Positions 7,790 through 15,249 are shown, numbered from the stretch's first letter. The stretch is 17,956 nucleotides of DNA from an uncultured Lachnospiraceae bacterium (GCA_910577825.1 CAJTOK010000057.1:1-17956); one strand, 5' to 3'. Notes: a model not told the origin generated them from the sequence alone. Numbers and translations: made by a program.

Positions 7790-7810
7790 TGCAGGCCTTA
7801 AATACCTGCA
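7790..7810 (-). other. Short hairpin in the pfkA leader
   Basis: TGCAGG (7790-7795) and CCTGCA (7805-7810) are perfect 6-bp inverted repeats with a 9-nt loop, just upstream of the pfkA ribosome binding site. It could affect translation or mRNA stability, but six base pairs may occur by chance. Confidence 0.3.
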
Positions 7811-7833
7811 TAACATTATGTAAACCAGTTTTT

Positions 7834-7859
7834 ATTATAATCCCTGCCTTAATGGCAGG
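7834..7859 (-). promoter_or_regulatory. Palindrome next to a TATAAT box before pfkA (operator or weak terminator)
   Basis: On the minus strand CCTGCC-ATTAA-GGCAGG (7859-7843) is followed after GAT by TATAAT (7839-7834). No good -35 box is present at the expected place. The palindrome could be an operator in the promoter spacer, or a hairpin with a poor T-tract acting as a partial terminator after the glgP/small-ORF transcript. I cannot choose between these. Confidence 0.35.
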
Positions 7860-7874
7860 AGATTTTAATTATAA

Positions 7875-8054
7875 TTAATATTTCCTGTGCCCTTTAAAGA
7901 ACTTATCTGCATCTGTATTTTCAAGTTCTTTCTCCCTTTCCTTAGTATAACCCCATTTCCTGTCTGCTGTTTTAGACAATATTATATAACCAGTGGCAGC
8001 AACCAATGCCACAATAATAATAACAGGTAATGTAATAATTAGTTTAACTTCCAT
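7875..8054 (-). CDS. Small single-pass membrane protein overlapping the 3' end of glgP
   Basis: A 59-residue ORF beginning with ATG at 8054 and ending with TAA at 7875. It overlaps the last 16 nt of glgP in another frame. Residues 5-27 (LIITLPVIIIVALVAATGYIILS region) form one clear membrane helix. The rest is a charged cytoplasmic-type tail (DRKWGYTKEREKELENTDADKFFKGHRKY) with a helical Lys/Glu stretch. Support for being real: the overlapping start suggests coupling to glgP, the helix and charged tail are protein-like, and the ORF fills most of an otherwise unexplained gap. The ribosome binding site is weak (AATGAAGAT before ATG), as expected for coupled translation. I do not recognise a family. 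A membrane adaptor or regulator acting with the glgP-pfkA group is speculation. Confidence 0.6.
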   Translation of the reverse strand: MEVKLIITLPVIIIVALVAATGYIILSKTADRKWGYTKEREKELENTDADKFFKGHRKY

Positions 8055-10282
8055 ATATCTTCATTATACTGTGCTATTGTCCTGTCTGATGAGAAGAAAC
8101 CAGCTTTTGCTATATTGACAAGCATTTTGCCAGCCCATTTTTCCCTGTCCTCATAGTCAGAAAGCACCTGTTCTTTAACTTTTATATAATCTTTAAGGTC
8201 AAGCAGTGCCATAAACCAGTCCTTTGTGACAATCTCCATATAAAGCCTTATAAGGCTCTTTTTATTGCCAACTGCAAAAAGCTCTTTGCTTATAATAAAA
8301 TCAACAAGCTTTGCTATCTCTTTGTCATTGTCATAGAGTTTTTCAGGTGAATAATCACTGTTCTTATAATGCTCTATAACCTGTTCACTTGACTCACCAA
8401 ATATATAAATATTATCATCACCTACAAATTCATGTATCTCAACATTTGCCCCGTCATCAGTGCCAAGTGTTACAGCGCCGTTTAACATAAATTTCATATT
8501 GCTTGTACCACTTGCTTCTTTTGATGCAAGTGAAATCTGCTCTGAAATATCAGCAGCAGGAATAACCTTTTCTGCATAAGACACATTATAATTTTCAAGC
8601 ATAACCACCTTAAGGTAAGGGCTTGCTTCAGGGTCATTCTTTATAATTTCTGAAAGGCATAATATAAGATGTATAATATCTTTAGCTATTGTATAAGCAG
8701 GTGCAGCCTTTGCGCCAAAAATCATTGTAACAGGCCTTTCCGGCTTTTTGCCGGCTTTTATCTCCATATATTTATAAATAATATAAAGTGCATTCATCTG
8801 CTGGCGTTTATATTCATGCAGACGTTTAACCTGTACATCAAAAATAGAATTTTCGTCTATTTCAATACCCTCATTTGCCAGTAAATATTCTTTAAATTCT
8901 TTCTTTTTAGCTGCTTTAATATCCAGAAGTGCATTAAGAACGGATTTGTCATTTGCAAACTGCAGGAGCTTTTCAAGTTCATCTGCATTCTTTTTATAGC
9001 CATCACCAATCTTTGATGTAATAAAAGCTGAAAGCCCGTGGTTACAGTGGAGAAGCCATCTTCTGAATGTTATGCCGTTAGTCTTGTTATTAAACTTGGC
9101 AGGGTAAATATCATAAAATGGTTTAAGTTCGCTTTTCTTTAATATATCTGTATGGAGTGCTGCAACGCCATTTACGCTGAAGCCATAGTGTATATCAATG
9201 TGTGCCATATGGACACGGTTTTCTTTGTCAATAATTGCAAGTGCAGGGCTGCTGTGCTTTTCTTTAACCTTGACATCTAACATCTTAATTACAGGTATAA
9301 GGTGTGGCACAACCCTTTCAAGATACCATACCGGCCATTTTTCAAGTGCCTCTGAAAGAATTGTATGGTTTGTATATGCGCACATTTTAGATACTATGCT
9401 TATAGCATCATCCATGCCAATGCCCTTTTTAAGCAGAAGCCTTATCATCTCAGGGATTACCATTGTAGGGTGCGTGTCATTAATCTGTATAACTGCATAA
9501 TCTGGCAAATCATAGAGATTGCTTCCCTTGGCAACAGCTTCATCAATAATTAACTGTGCTGCATTGCTGGACATAAAATACTGCTGGTAAATACGCAGAA
9601 GCTGCCCATTATAATCACTGTCATCAGGATAAAGGAATAAAGTAAGGTTTTTTCTTATATCATTTTTATCAAAATATATGCTTCCATCCTGCACTATATC
9701 TTCATCTATTGTTTCAATATCAAACAGTTTAAGTGTGTTGCATTTATTATCATACCCAGTAACATCAATTTCATACATAACAGACTGCACACGCAAATCC
9801 CCAAAAATTACAGTATAGCTTTTATCTGTCTTGCGCAGCCAGTTTTTATTTTCAATCCATGGGTTTTTAACTTCCTTCTGGAGATTATTTTCAAACTCCT
9901 GTTTAAAAAGCCCAAGATGGTAATTAAGGCCTATCCCGTCACCTGCAAGACCCAGGGTAGCAATAGAATCAAGGAAACATGCTGCAAGGCGTCCAAGCCC
10001 GCCATTGCCCAGTGATGGTTCCGGTTCTGCTTCTTCTATTTCAGCCATGCTCTTGCCATGGCGCTTTAAAGCGGCAGCAACATCATCATATATACCTAAG
10101 TTTATAAGGTTATTTGAAAGAAGCTTGCCAATAAGAAACTCTGCGGAAATATAATAGAGTTTTTTCTTTCCCTCAATCCTGCCACGCTTCTGTATAATAT
10201 CCTTTGTAAACTCAAGAAGGGCATAATAAATCTCTTTATTGCTTCCTTTTGATGCAATATTTTCAATTTCGTTCTCGTACAT
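8039..10282 (-). CDS. glgP: Glycogen/starch/alpha-glucan phosphorylase
   Basis: A 747-residue GT35 phosphorylase that releases glucose 1-phosphate from alpha-1,4-glucans using phosphate and pyridoxal phosphate. Motifs: EPSLGNGGLGRLAACFLDS (88-106), INDTHPTMVIPEMIRLL in the middle, VKRLHEYKRQQMNAL in the C-terminal domain, and the cofactor site EASGTSNMKFMLNGAVTLGT with the Schiff-base Lys at about 597. It is shorter than E. coli GlgP (about 815), in line with the compact MalP-like clostridial enzymes, so I see no sign of truncation. The ATG at 10282 follows GGAGG by 8 nt; the frame opens 19 codons earlier without a ribosome binding site. It has its own promoter and heads the cluster that continues through pfkA to recR. 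The gene symbol may also be given as malP. Confidence 0.95.
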   Translation of the reverse strand: MYENEIENIASKGSNKEIYYALLEFTKDIIQKRGRIEGKKKLYYISAEFLIGKLLSNNLINLGIYDDVAAALKRHGKSMAEIEEAEPEPSLGNGGLGRLAACFLDSIATLGLAGDGIGLNYHLGLFKQEFENNLQKEVKNPWIENKNWLRKTDKSYTVIFGDLRVQSVMYEIDVTGYDNKCNTLKLFDIETIDEDIVQDGSIYFDKNDIRKNLTLFLYPDDSDYNGQLLRIYQQYFMSSNAAQLIIDEAVAKGSNLYDLPDYAVIQINDTHPTMVIPEMIRLLLKKGIGMDDAISIVSKMCAYTNHTILSEALEKWPVWYLERVVPHLIPVIKMLDVKVKEKHSSPALAIIDKENRVHMAHIDIHYGFSVNGVAALHTDILKKSELKPFYDIYPAKFNNKTNGITFRRWLLHCNHGLSAFITSKIGDGYKKNADELEKLLQFANDKSVLNALLDIKAAKKKEFKEYLLANEGIEIDENSIFDVQVKRLHEYKRQQMNALYIIYKYMEIKAGKKPERPVTMIFGAKAAPAYTIAKDIIHLILCLSEIIKNDPEASPYLKVVMLENYNVSYAEKVIPAADISEQISLASKEASGTSNMKFMLNGAVTLGTDDGANVEIHEFVGDDNIYIFGESSEQVIEHYKNSDYSPEKLYDNDKEIAKLVDFIISKELFAVGNKKSLIRLYMEIVTKDWFMALLDLKDYIKVKEQVLSDYEDREKWAGKMLVNIAKAGFFSSDRTIAQYNEDIWKLN

Positions 10283-10347
10283 AAAGTAAACCTCCATTAA
10301 TTTATAATAGCTTATCTGGATAATAATTCCTTTTACCATCCTCTATT

Positions 10348-10376
10348 ATTGTATGACATTTGGCAGACAAAAGCAA
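10348..10376 (-). promoter_or_regulatory. Sigma-A promoter for glgP and possibly the whole downstream cluster
   Basis: On the minus strand TTGCTT (10376-10371) and TACAAT (10353-10348) are spaced by 17 nt. The predicted start near 10341 gives a leader of about 60 nt. It lies directly after the end of the FMN-binding lipoprotein gene, where I see no terminator, so some read-through from upstream is likely. Confidence 0.6.
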
Positions 10377-10382
10377 TCCCTA

Positions 10383-10844
10383 TTATTCGTGGCCGGTACT
10401 GCTGCCTGCAACATATACAACTGATGAATCCCCCTTTAATGCCTGTTTTACAACTGCTTCTGAAAGCCTCTGGAAATTATCCCCGGAACTTGTTGCACCT
10501 GTTAATAAATCTATATCCGGTGTTTCTTTTCTGCCTGTAAGCTGTGCCGCATAATAGCGTGTATATTCATTAGGGTATGTTCCTGAAACAGGGTTCATAT
10601 TCTGCATATATGCGTTATCCCAGCTTTTAATAAACCCGCTTGCATTTTCTGCATTAAATTCTGTAGAAACAATCTCACCGTTCTTTACAACAATGGTAAC
10701 ATATTCCTGCCATCCATAAGAGTATTCCTTCATCTGTGCTGTATATGAACCATCCTGTAAAACTTCCATATCCTTGTTATCTGCACAGCCTGGAGCTGCC
10801 AGCGCTGTAACTGCACATAATAATAATATTTTTAACCTTCCCAT
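10383..10844 (-). CDS. FMN-binding domain lipoprotein
   Basis: A 153-residue exported protein. The first 20 residues form a lipoprotein-like signal (ILLLCAVTALAAPGC), with Cys20 as the lipidation site; the box is APGC rather than LxGC, so it is degenerate. Residues about 30-135 match an FMN-binding domain, ending in DLLTGATSSGDN (112-123). This fits the Dxx[S/T]GA[S/T] flavinylation motif, where Thr118 would receive FMN from an ApbE-type transferase. Such proteins carry electrons at the outer face of the membrane. The ATG at 10844 is preceded by AGAGGAAG. It starts 29 nt after the chemoreceptor gene and is probably cotranscribed with it. No ApbE or NADH dehydrogenase gene is in the window, so its electron donor is unknown. 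Confidence 0.88.
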   Translation of the reverse strand: MGRLKILLLCAVTALAAPGCADNKDMEVLQDGSYTAQMKEYSYGWQEYVTIVVKNGEIVSTEFNAENASGFIKSWDNAYMQNMNPVSGTYPNEYTRYYAAQLTGRKETPDIDLLTGATSSGDNFQRLSEAVVKQALKGDSSVVYVAGSSTGHE

Positions 10845-10873
10845 ATACTTCCTCTTTTCTTTATAAAAAATTC

Positions 10874-12868
10874 TTAGTGGAACTGGAATTTGCTTAAAAG
10901 CCCGCGGAGAACCCCTGCTTCTTCTTTTAACCCTGCACTTGCACTTTCAGTTTTGCTGGCAGAATCCAGGTTTTGTTCTGTAATTGAAGAAATTTCTTTT
11001 ATTTTGCCTGTTATTTCATGTAATGATTTCTCCTGTATATTAACTGACTCTGACAGCCGGTTTGCAATGCCTGTTACCTCATCTGAACTTCTGTTTATTA
11101 ATTCCAGTGATACGGCAGCCTCCTTTGTAAGTTCCACACCTTTTGTAATAAGCCCGTCTGACTGTGACAAAAGCTCTACAGTGTCATGGGCAGCTTTTTC
11201 ACTTTCCTCTGCCAGTTTCCTTACTTCCTGTGCCACTACTGCAAAACCAGCGCCAGCTTCACCAGCCCTTGCCGCTTCCACTGCTGCATTTAATGACAGT
11301 ATCTTTGTCTGTCTGGCAATATCCTCAACAAGCATTGATATTTTATTAACTTCTTTGGAATTTTGTTCTATAGCCGCCATAGCTTCTTTAAGGCCATCCA
11401 TCTTTATATTGCTGTCAGATATCTGTTCTGCAATCTCATAAGCGCTCTGGTGTGTATGTTTTGTATTTTCCATTACCCCTGCTAAATTATTCTTTATAAT
11501 CTCCACCTCTGAATTTAAGCCTTCCATTGCATTTGTCTGTATATATGCTGCCTTATGGAGTTCCCCTGCCTGTGTTTCCATATCCTGGGCTGTATCTGCA
11601 AGCTGGTGTGATGTACGGTTTATCTGCTTCATTATATTGTTTAATGAACTGGTAATCTGTGCCAGGGATTCCCCGACCACCACAAAATCACCTTTATAAT
11701 CACCCTCTGTAGAAATATTAAGGTTGCCTTTGGAAATATTTTCAAGCACCCTCTGTATCTCCATAATATAGCCATTAATATGTTCTACTGTTGTCTTTAA
11801 TGAAACAGAAAGGATTTCTACTTCATCACCTGACCTTTCCACTTCAATATCTGACTTTAAATCACCCTCTGAAAGCCAGTTCATCCTTATAATAGCCTTT
11901 TTAAGCTGGCTTGAAATCACAGTGGTTACAACCCATATCGCTGCCAGTGCAAATGCCAGTGCGCCTGCAGTCCCGACCATTGTATTATATAGTGCAATAT
12001 TAGCTATATGTGAATAATCTTTTTTAGGTACTTCTATCGCAAAAGCCCACTGGGTCCCTCTTACAGGACAATAACTTACATAAGCATCCTGCCCGTTTAC
12101 TATGCCCTGTGCTGCACCTGTTTCCCTTGCAGCCATACTGTTATATATATTATGTGCACTTTCATCCTGGTCAAGTTCATATATATTAAGTTCCTGTTTT
12201 ACCACATCCATATAAGGATGCCCTACTATCTTGCCATCTTCATTAATAATAATAGCCATCCCTGTCTGCCCGATATGTATTGAACCCAGCACATCACTTA
12301 ATATATCATATTTATAAATGCCTGCCAGGTATGAAACTGTTTCACCATTTACTTTTATTGGCATACCCATAGGAATCCCTACATAATCATCAGATACTAC
12401 AGGGTCAGAAATAACCATATTGTCTGTTTCCTTCATAAGTGACAACATTTCTGTCCCGCCAATGCTTTCAAAAGCATCACCTTCTGATGCTTTCAAACTG
12501 CCATCTGCATTGTAGACACCAATTCCATAAAATTCATATGTATTGGCAGCATTCTTTAATACCGCTTTTACCCGCCTGTAAGAAACATTCTCCCTTGCCA
12601 GAGTACTATCCAGTGCAAGCCCCATAATCCTGTCTGCCATAAGATGTATATTAGATTCAACCGCCTGTGCCGACTGCCTGGCAGCAGGCTGGAGTACATC
12701 AACCAGTATTGTTTCTGTAAGGTTTTGCATGGAATAACGCAATATAGCAGTACACACAAACATAACACCCAGCACAATTATAGTAGTTAAAGCCATAATT
12801 TTAAAACGTATGCTGCGCTTTGTTTTAATTTTTGATTTATTTATCCTCCGGTTTTTCATTATACGCAT
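10874..12868 (-). CDS. Methyl-accepting chemotaxis protein with Cache-type sensor
   Basis: A 664-residue transmembrane chemoreceptor. Layout: basic N-terminus, membrane helix 23-45, extracellular sensor about 46-288 resembling double Cache (DPVVSDDYVGIPMGMPIKVNG, GQTGMAIIINEDGKIVGHP), membrane helix about 293-318, HAMP about 319-372 and a second HAMP-like stretch up to about 425, then a long helical signalling domain with the hairpin tip LSLNAAVEAARAGEAGAGF and AVVAQEVRKLAEES (525-556), the CheA/CheW contact. Its ligand is not apparent; Cache sensors often bind amino acids or organic acids. The start is uncertain: ATG at 12868 has only a poorly spaced AGAAAG, ATG at 12859 has it at 9 nt. Two tiny ORFs end just upstream and may couple translation. 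The FMN lipoprotein gene follows 29 nt downstream. Confidence 0.95.
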   Translation of the reverse strand: MRIMKNRRINKSKIKTKRSIRFKIMALTTIIVLGVMFVCTAILRYSMQNLTETILVDVLQPAARQSAQAVESNIHLMADRIMGLALDSTLARENVSYRRVKAVLKNAANTYEFYGIGVYNADGSLKASEGDAFESIGGTEMLSLMKETDNMVISDPVVSDDYVGIPMGMPIKVNGETVSYLAGIYKYDILSDVLGSIHIGQTGMAIIINEDGKIVGHPYMDVVKQELNIYELDQDESAHNIYNSMAARETGAAQGIVNGQDAYVSYCPVRGTQWAFAIEVPKKDYSHIANIALYNTMVGTAGALAFALAAIWVVTTVISSQLKKAIIRMNWLSEGDLKSDIEVERSGDEVEILSVSLKTTVEHINGYIMEIQRVLENISKGNLNISTEGDYKGDFVVVGESLAQITSSLNNIMKQINRTSHQLADTAQDMETQAGELHKAAYIQTNAMEGLNSEVEIIKNNLAGVMENTKHTHQSAYEIAEQISDSNIKMDGLKEAMAAIEQNSKEVNKISMLVEDIARQTKILSLNAAVEAARAGEAGAGFAVVAQEVRKLAEESEKAAHDTVELLSQSDGLITKGVELTKEAAVSLELINRSSDEVTGIANRLSESVNIQEKSLHEITGKIKEISSITEQNLDSASKTESASAGLKEEAGVLRGLLSKFQFH

Positions 12869-12875
12869 CTTTCTG

Positions 12876-12908
12876 TTACTGAAAACTTATAAAAAGTTTA
12901 TATTTCAT
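12876..12908 (-). CDS. Ten-residue ORF just before the chemoreceptor gene
   Basis: ATG at 12908 overlaps the TGA of the preceding 17-residue ORF as ATGA, and its TAA ends 7 nt before the chemoreceptor ATG. The predicted peptide is MKYKLFISFQ. It has no ribosome binding site of its own, so only coupled translation is plausible. It may be chance. Confidence 0.25.
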   Translation of the reverse strand: MKYKLFISFQ

Positions 12909-12958
12909 TCCTGTTTCAACACGTAACAAGCCATACATATCTGAAATACCTTTTCCAT
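12905..12958 (-). CDS. Seventeen-residue leader ORF upstream of the chemoreceptor gene
   Basis: An ATG at 12958 with AGAGG exactly 8 nt upstream opens an ORF encoding MEKVFQICMACYVLKQE. The 3' arm of a 10-bp inverted repeat falls inside it, so ribosomes translating it would open that stem. The arrangement suggests a leader peptide, but short ORFs with a ribosome binding site also arise by chance. Confidence 0.35.
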   Translation of the reverse strand: MEKVFQICMACYVLKQE

Positions 12959-12992
12959 ATTTATATCCTCTAAAACTATACAGGCTTGTTAC
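12923..12992 (-). promoter_or_regulatory. Ten-base-pair inverted repeat in the chemoreceptor leader
   Basis: GTAACAAGCC (12923-12932) and GGCTTGTTAC (12983-12992) are perfect inverted repeats enclosing 50 nt that include the ribosome binding site and start of the 17-residue ORF. As RNA this would be a long-range stem; as DNA it could be a two-site operator. I could not match it to a known riboswitch class. Confidence 0.5.
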
Positions 12993-13111
12993 CGCTTAAT
13001 AATCCCAGTGGTTGTTTTATGGATGTAATCTATCCTGATGTTATTTAACCTATTATTAATTTATATAATTTCTTTTCACTTTTTATAATGCTGCCCGTTT
13101 TACAGTAACTT

Positions 13112-13121
13112 CCTCCTTTCT
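13112..13121 (-). promoter_or_regulatory. Perfect Shine-Dalgarno sequence without an ORF
   Basis: The minus strand reads AGAAAGGAGG, fully complementary to the 16S 3' end, but no ATG, GTG or TTG lies at a usable distance; the next frame (CTG then TAA) closes at once. It lies in the chemoreceptor leader. It may be a relic, a ribosome standby site or part of an RNA structure. Confidence 0.5.
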
Positions 13122-13145
13122 TATTCTTATATAATTCCTTAATAT

Positions 13146-13175
13146 GGAACGCTGCAGCCTGCGTTTTTTCTTTTT
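13146..13175 (+). other. Hairpin followed by T-tract within the chemoreceptor leader
   Basis: On the plus strand AACGC (13148-13152) pairs with GCGTT (13161-13165), extended by two G-U pairs, followed by a run of T with one C up to 13175. This looks like a plus-strand terminator, yet I see no plus-strand gene before it. On the minus strand it is just a stem in the leader. The rest of 12869-13310 (about 440 nt without a conventional gene) holds the leader elements listed here. Confidence 0.3.
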
Positions 13176-13219
13176 AATACTAACCCCTTTGTAATTTCAT
13201 TACAATAAAAAACATATTT

Positions 13220-13248
13220 ATTATAACTAAACTTAAAAGTTTTTTCAA
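13220..13248 (-). promoter_or_regulatory. Near-consensus sigma-A promoter far upstream of the chemoreceptor
   Basis: On the minus strand TTGAAA (13248-13243), exactly 17 nt, then a perfect TATAAT (13225-13220). Transcription would start near 13213, giving a leader of about 345 nt before the chemoreceptor start. A weaker pair (TTGTAA, 17 nt, TAGTAT) lies about 30 nt further downstream. I found no flagellar sigma-28 promoter. Confidence 0.65.
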
Positions 13249-13310
13249 TAATTCCCTGTAATTTTATATAGCAGGAACTATAAAATATTTAAAAGCAAAA
13301 AAGCCGCCCT

Positions 13311-13967
13311 TTAATATTCTTTTTTGTAATAAATAGCAACAGCCAGCGGACAGGATATAATAAATACAAACAATGCACCCACAAGAATGGTTATGCCAGC
13401 TAAAATTATTTGTATGGTACTTATACGGGCTGGAAACAAAGTATTTATGAAGGCAGTAATCCCCATAATAATTCCAATGCTTAAAAGCAGGCTGATTACT
13501 AAAAACACCTCGTTTTGTTCCTCCCCGCCTAAATAAAACAGCGGAAAGAAAATTGCACCCATAAACAGGCTTATTCCTGTCCCGGCAACGAATAACATAA
13601 AAACATCCGTATTTCTGTCAAAAGGAAAACCATGCAGCATAATTGACAAAGCTGCACCGGCTCCAGCAAAAACCATTCCAACAGCCAGCCATAATAACAT
13701 GCTTAGAAAATAACTTTGTACAATGGCAGACCTTTTTACAGGCGCTGTAAGTTTATATTCACTCCATTTAGCAGAACCCTCTTTCCGCAGGCTTGCAATA
13801 AAATTTAAGTGAAATCCAATTATTCCCAATAACATATAACCAATAAGCAGTGATGGTATTTTATTATCCATAACAACAACAAAAATCCCTAATAAAAACA
13901 TTACAACAGAAAATATTTTTACATTTGAAAGCGCTGCATATAAATTATTTCTCAAAAGACCTTTCAT
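13311..13967 (-). CDS. ABC-2 type transporter permease
   Basis: A 218-residue integral membrane protein with about six hydrophobic segments (about 17-35, 37-57, 80-110, 121-145, 150-172 and 185-213) and few charged residues between them, matching ABC-2 permeases of the ABC2_membrane_5 type. Its start overlaps the ATPase stop as ATGA, so translation is coupled. It would form a dimeric pore with the adjacent ATPase. The substrate is unknown; in the related Bacillus YtrABCDEF system the operon responds to cell-wall-active antibiotics. Downstream only a short AAAG/CTTT stem followed by T-rich sequence is seen, so termination is weakly supported. Confidence 0.85.
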   Translation of the reverse strand: MKGLLRNNLYAALSNVKIFSVVMFLLGIFVVVMDNKIPSLLIGYMLLGIIGFHLNFIASLRKEGSAKWSEYKLTAPVKRSAIVQSYFLSMLLWLAVGMVFAGAGAALSIMLHGFPFDRNTDVFMLFVAGTGISLFMGAIFFPLFYLGGEEQNEVFLVISLLLSIGIIMGITAFINTLFPARISTIQIILAGITILVGALFVFIISCPLAVAIYYKKEY

Positions 13968-14830
13968 ACCCGTTCCCCCTTTACCAGCAATAGCATAATT
14001 TCATCAACACAAACATGGTCTGTTACAACACCTTTATACTTTCTCTGTGCTTCTTTTCCGCTGGAAACCAGCACATCAATCCAAAAATCACGTTTCCGGT
14101 AAGCTAAAATATCGCCAGGGTCTAATGCAAAAAACTGGCTTTCCCTGCAACGCATAACCGCATAATTATACACCAAATCATTTTTTGATACTGTCATAAT
14201 AATCTTTCCATTATGTATAAAAGTAATATAATCTGCAATTTTTTCTAAATCACTTGTAATATGGGAAGATAATAAAACCGAGTGGTTTTCTTCTTGTACA
14301 AACCCAAGAAAAATGTCTAACATTTCATCACGCATAACAGGGTCTAAACCACTGGTTGCCTCATCTAAAACCAATAATTGCGGGTGGTGTGCCAGTGCAG
14401 CAGCTACCGCCAGCTTCATTGTCATTCCTCTGGAATAATGCTTGATTTTTTGCTTTACAGGCAGATGGAAGCCATCTAAATATTTTTGAAATAAAGAAGT
14501 ATCCCATTGTTTATAAAGCCCCTCCATAACCGCTGATAACTGTTTAGCATTCCAGTAAACTGGAAAATTGCCACCATCATAGACAACCCCTATTTTTTCC
14601 CGCAACTCTGTGTCTGTGTCCAGCATCTCTTTTCCAAACAATTTCACCGTTCCATTATCTTTTATGATTGTATTCATAATACAGCCAATGGCCGTGGTTT
14701 TTCCTGCGCCATTTTCTCCAACAAAGCCTAAAATAGCCCCGTAAGGCAATGAAAATGTCACATTTTCAAGCGCAAAACCTGACTTTGGAAATGTTTTGGA
14801 AACTTGCCGTAATTCTAAAATATTTTCCAT
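13964..14830 (-). CDS. ABC transporter ATP-binding protein (YtrB-like)
   Basis: A 288-residue ABC ATPase that energises the downstream permease. Motifs: Walker A GENGAGKTT (38-46), a degenerate signature HYSRGMTMKLA (131-141, SRGM instead of SGGQ), Walker B LLVLDEATSGLDP (152-164) and the switch His at about 190. The Q-loop region reads VVYDGGNFP, without the usual Gln. Residues about 215-288 form an extra C-terminal domain typical of ABC-2 export ATPases. Start set at the second ATG (14830), 9 nt after AGGAGG and 1 nt after the gntR stop; the first ATG (14839) touches the ribosome binding site directly and is unlikely. Confidence 0.92.
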   Translation of the reverse strand: MENILELRQVSKTFPKSGFALENVTFSLPYGAILGFVGENGAGKTTAIGCIMNTIIKDNGTVKLFGKEMLDTDTELREKIGVVYDGGNFPVYWNAKQLSAVMEGLYKQWDTSLFQKYLDGFHLPVKQKIKHYSRGMTMKLAVAAALAHHPQLLVLDEATSGLDPVMRDEMLDIFLGFVQEENHSVLLSSHITSDLEKIADYITFIHNGKIIMTVSKNDLVYNYAVMRCRESQFFALDPGDILAYRKRDFWIDVLVSSGKEAQRKYKGVVTDHVCVDEIMLLLVKGERV

Positions 14831-14831
14831 G

Positions 14832-15209
14832 CTATTCATCCTCCTGATAGAATAAAGCTAACAACTCTGTCAATTTTTCAAGGGAGATATTACTTACCCG
14901 TCCAATCTCTGCAGCAGCTTGTAAATGTTCCTCAGCTATACGCTGCTGTTCTTCCTGGTAAAATTCTTTATTTTGTGCTGACACAAAACTCCCTCTGCCA
15001 ACCGTAGTTTCTATAAAACCGTCCCTTTGTAAATCCTCATAGGCTTTTTGGACTGTAATAACACTTACATGAATTGACTTTGCCAACGCACGCATTGAGG
15101 GAATTGCATCCCCTGTTTGCAGTTCCCCGCTCATTATCATTGCTTTTATCTGTGATGTAATTTGCTCATATATCGGCTTATTAACATTATTGCTGATAAT
15201 GATTTCCAT
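14832..15209 (-). CDS. GntR family regulator, YtrA subfamily
   Basis: A 125-residue one-domain-plus-tail repressor. Residues about 10-78 are a GntR winged helix: PIYEQITSQIKAMIMSGEL, GDAIPSMRALAKSIHVSVIT with the recognition helix, VQKAYEDLQRDGFIET, and the wing GRGSFV. The remaining about 45 residues are helical and too short for a ligand-binding domain, which marks the YtrA subfamily, whose tail mediates dimerisation. It heads the ABC operon, and a palindrome overlapping the operon promoter is its probable binding site, so autorepression is expected. The ATG at 15209 follows GAGGAGG by 6 nt. Confidence 0.92.
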   Translation of the reverse strand: MEIIISNNVNKPIYEQITSQIKAMIMSGELQTGDAIPSMRALAKSIHVSVITVQKAYEDLQRDGFIETTVGRGSFVSAQNKEFYQEEQQRIAEEHLQAAAEIGRVSNISLEKLTELLALFYQEDE

Positions 15210-15222
15210 AACCTGCCTCCTC

Positions 15223-15249
15223 TAATGTACTTATTGTACAAGTACATTA
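15223..15249. promoter_or_regulatory. Palindromic operator of the GntR/YtrA-type regulator
   Basis: TAATGTACTT (15223-15232) and AAGTACATTA (15240-15249) are perfect 10-bp inverted arms with a 7-nt spacer that itself contains a third TGTAC. It covers the end of the -10 box and the likely transcription start, the place for a repressor. The GTAC-rich form fits operators described for YtrA-type regulators; binding by this protein is inferred. Confidence 0.75.

Noticed and set aside
12869..13310. Cyclic di-GMP riboswitch in the chemoreceptor leader
   Set aside because: Chemoreceptor genes in Clostridia often carry one, but neither the GEMM-I core nor the class II core could be found on the minus strand.
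13290..13312. Strong terminator after the ABC permease
   Set aside because: Only a 4-bp stem (AAAG/CTTT) precedes the T-run, too little to call.
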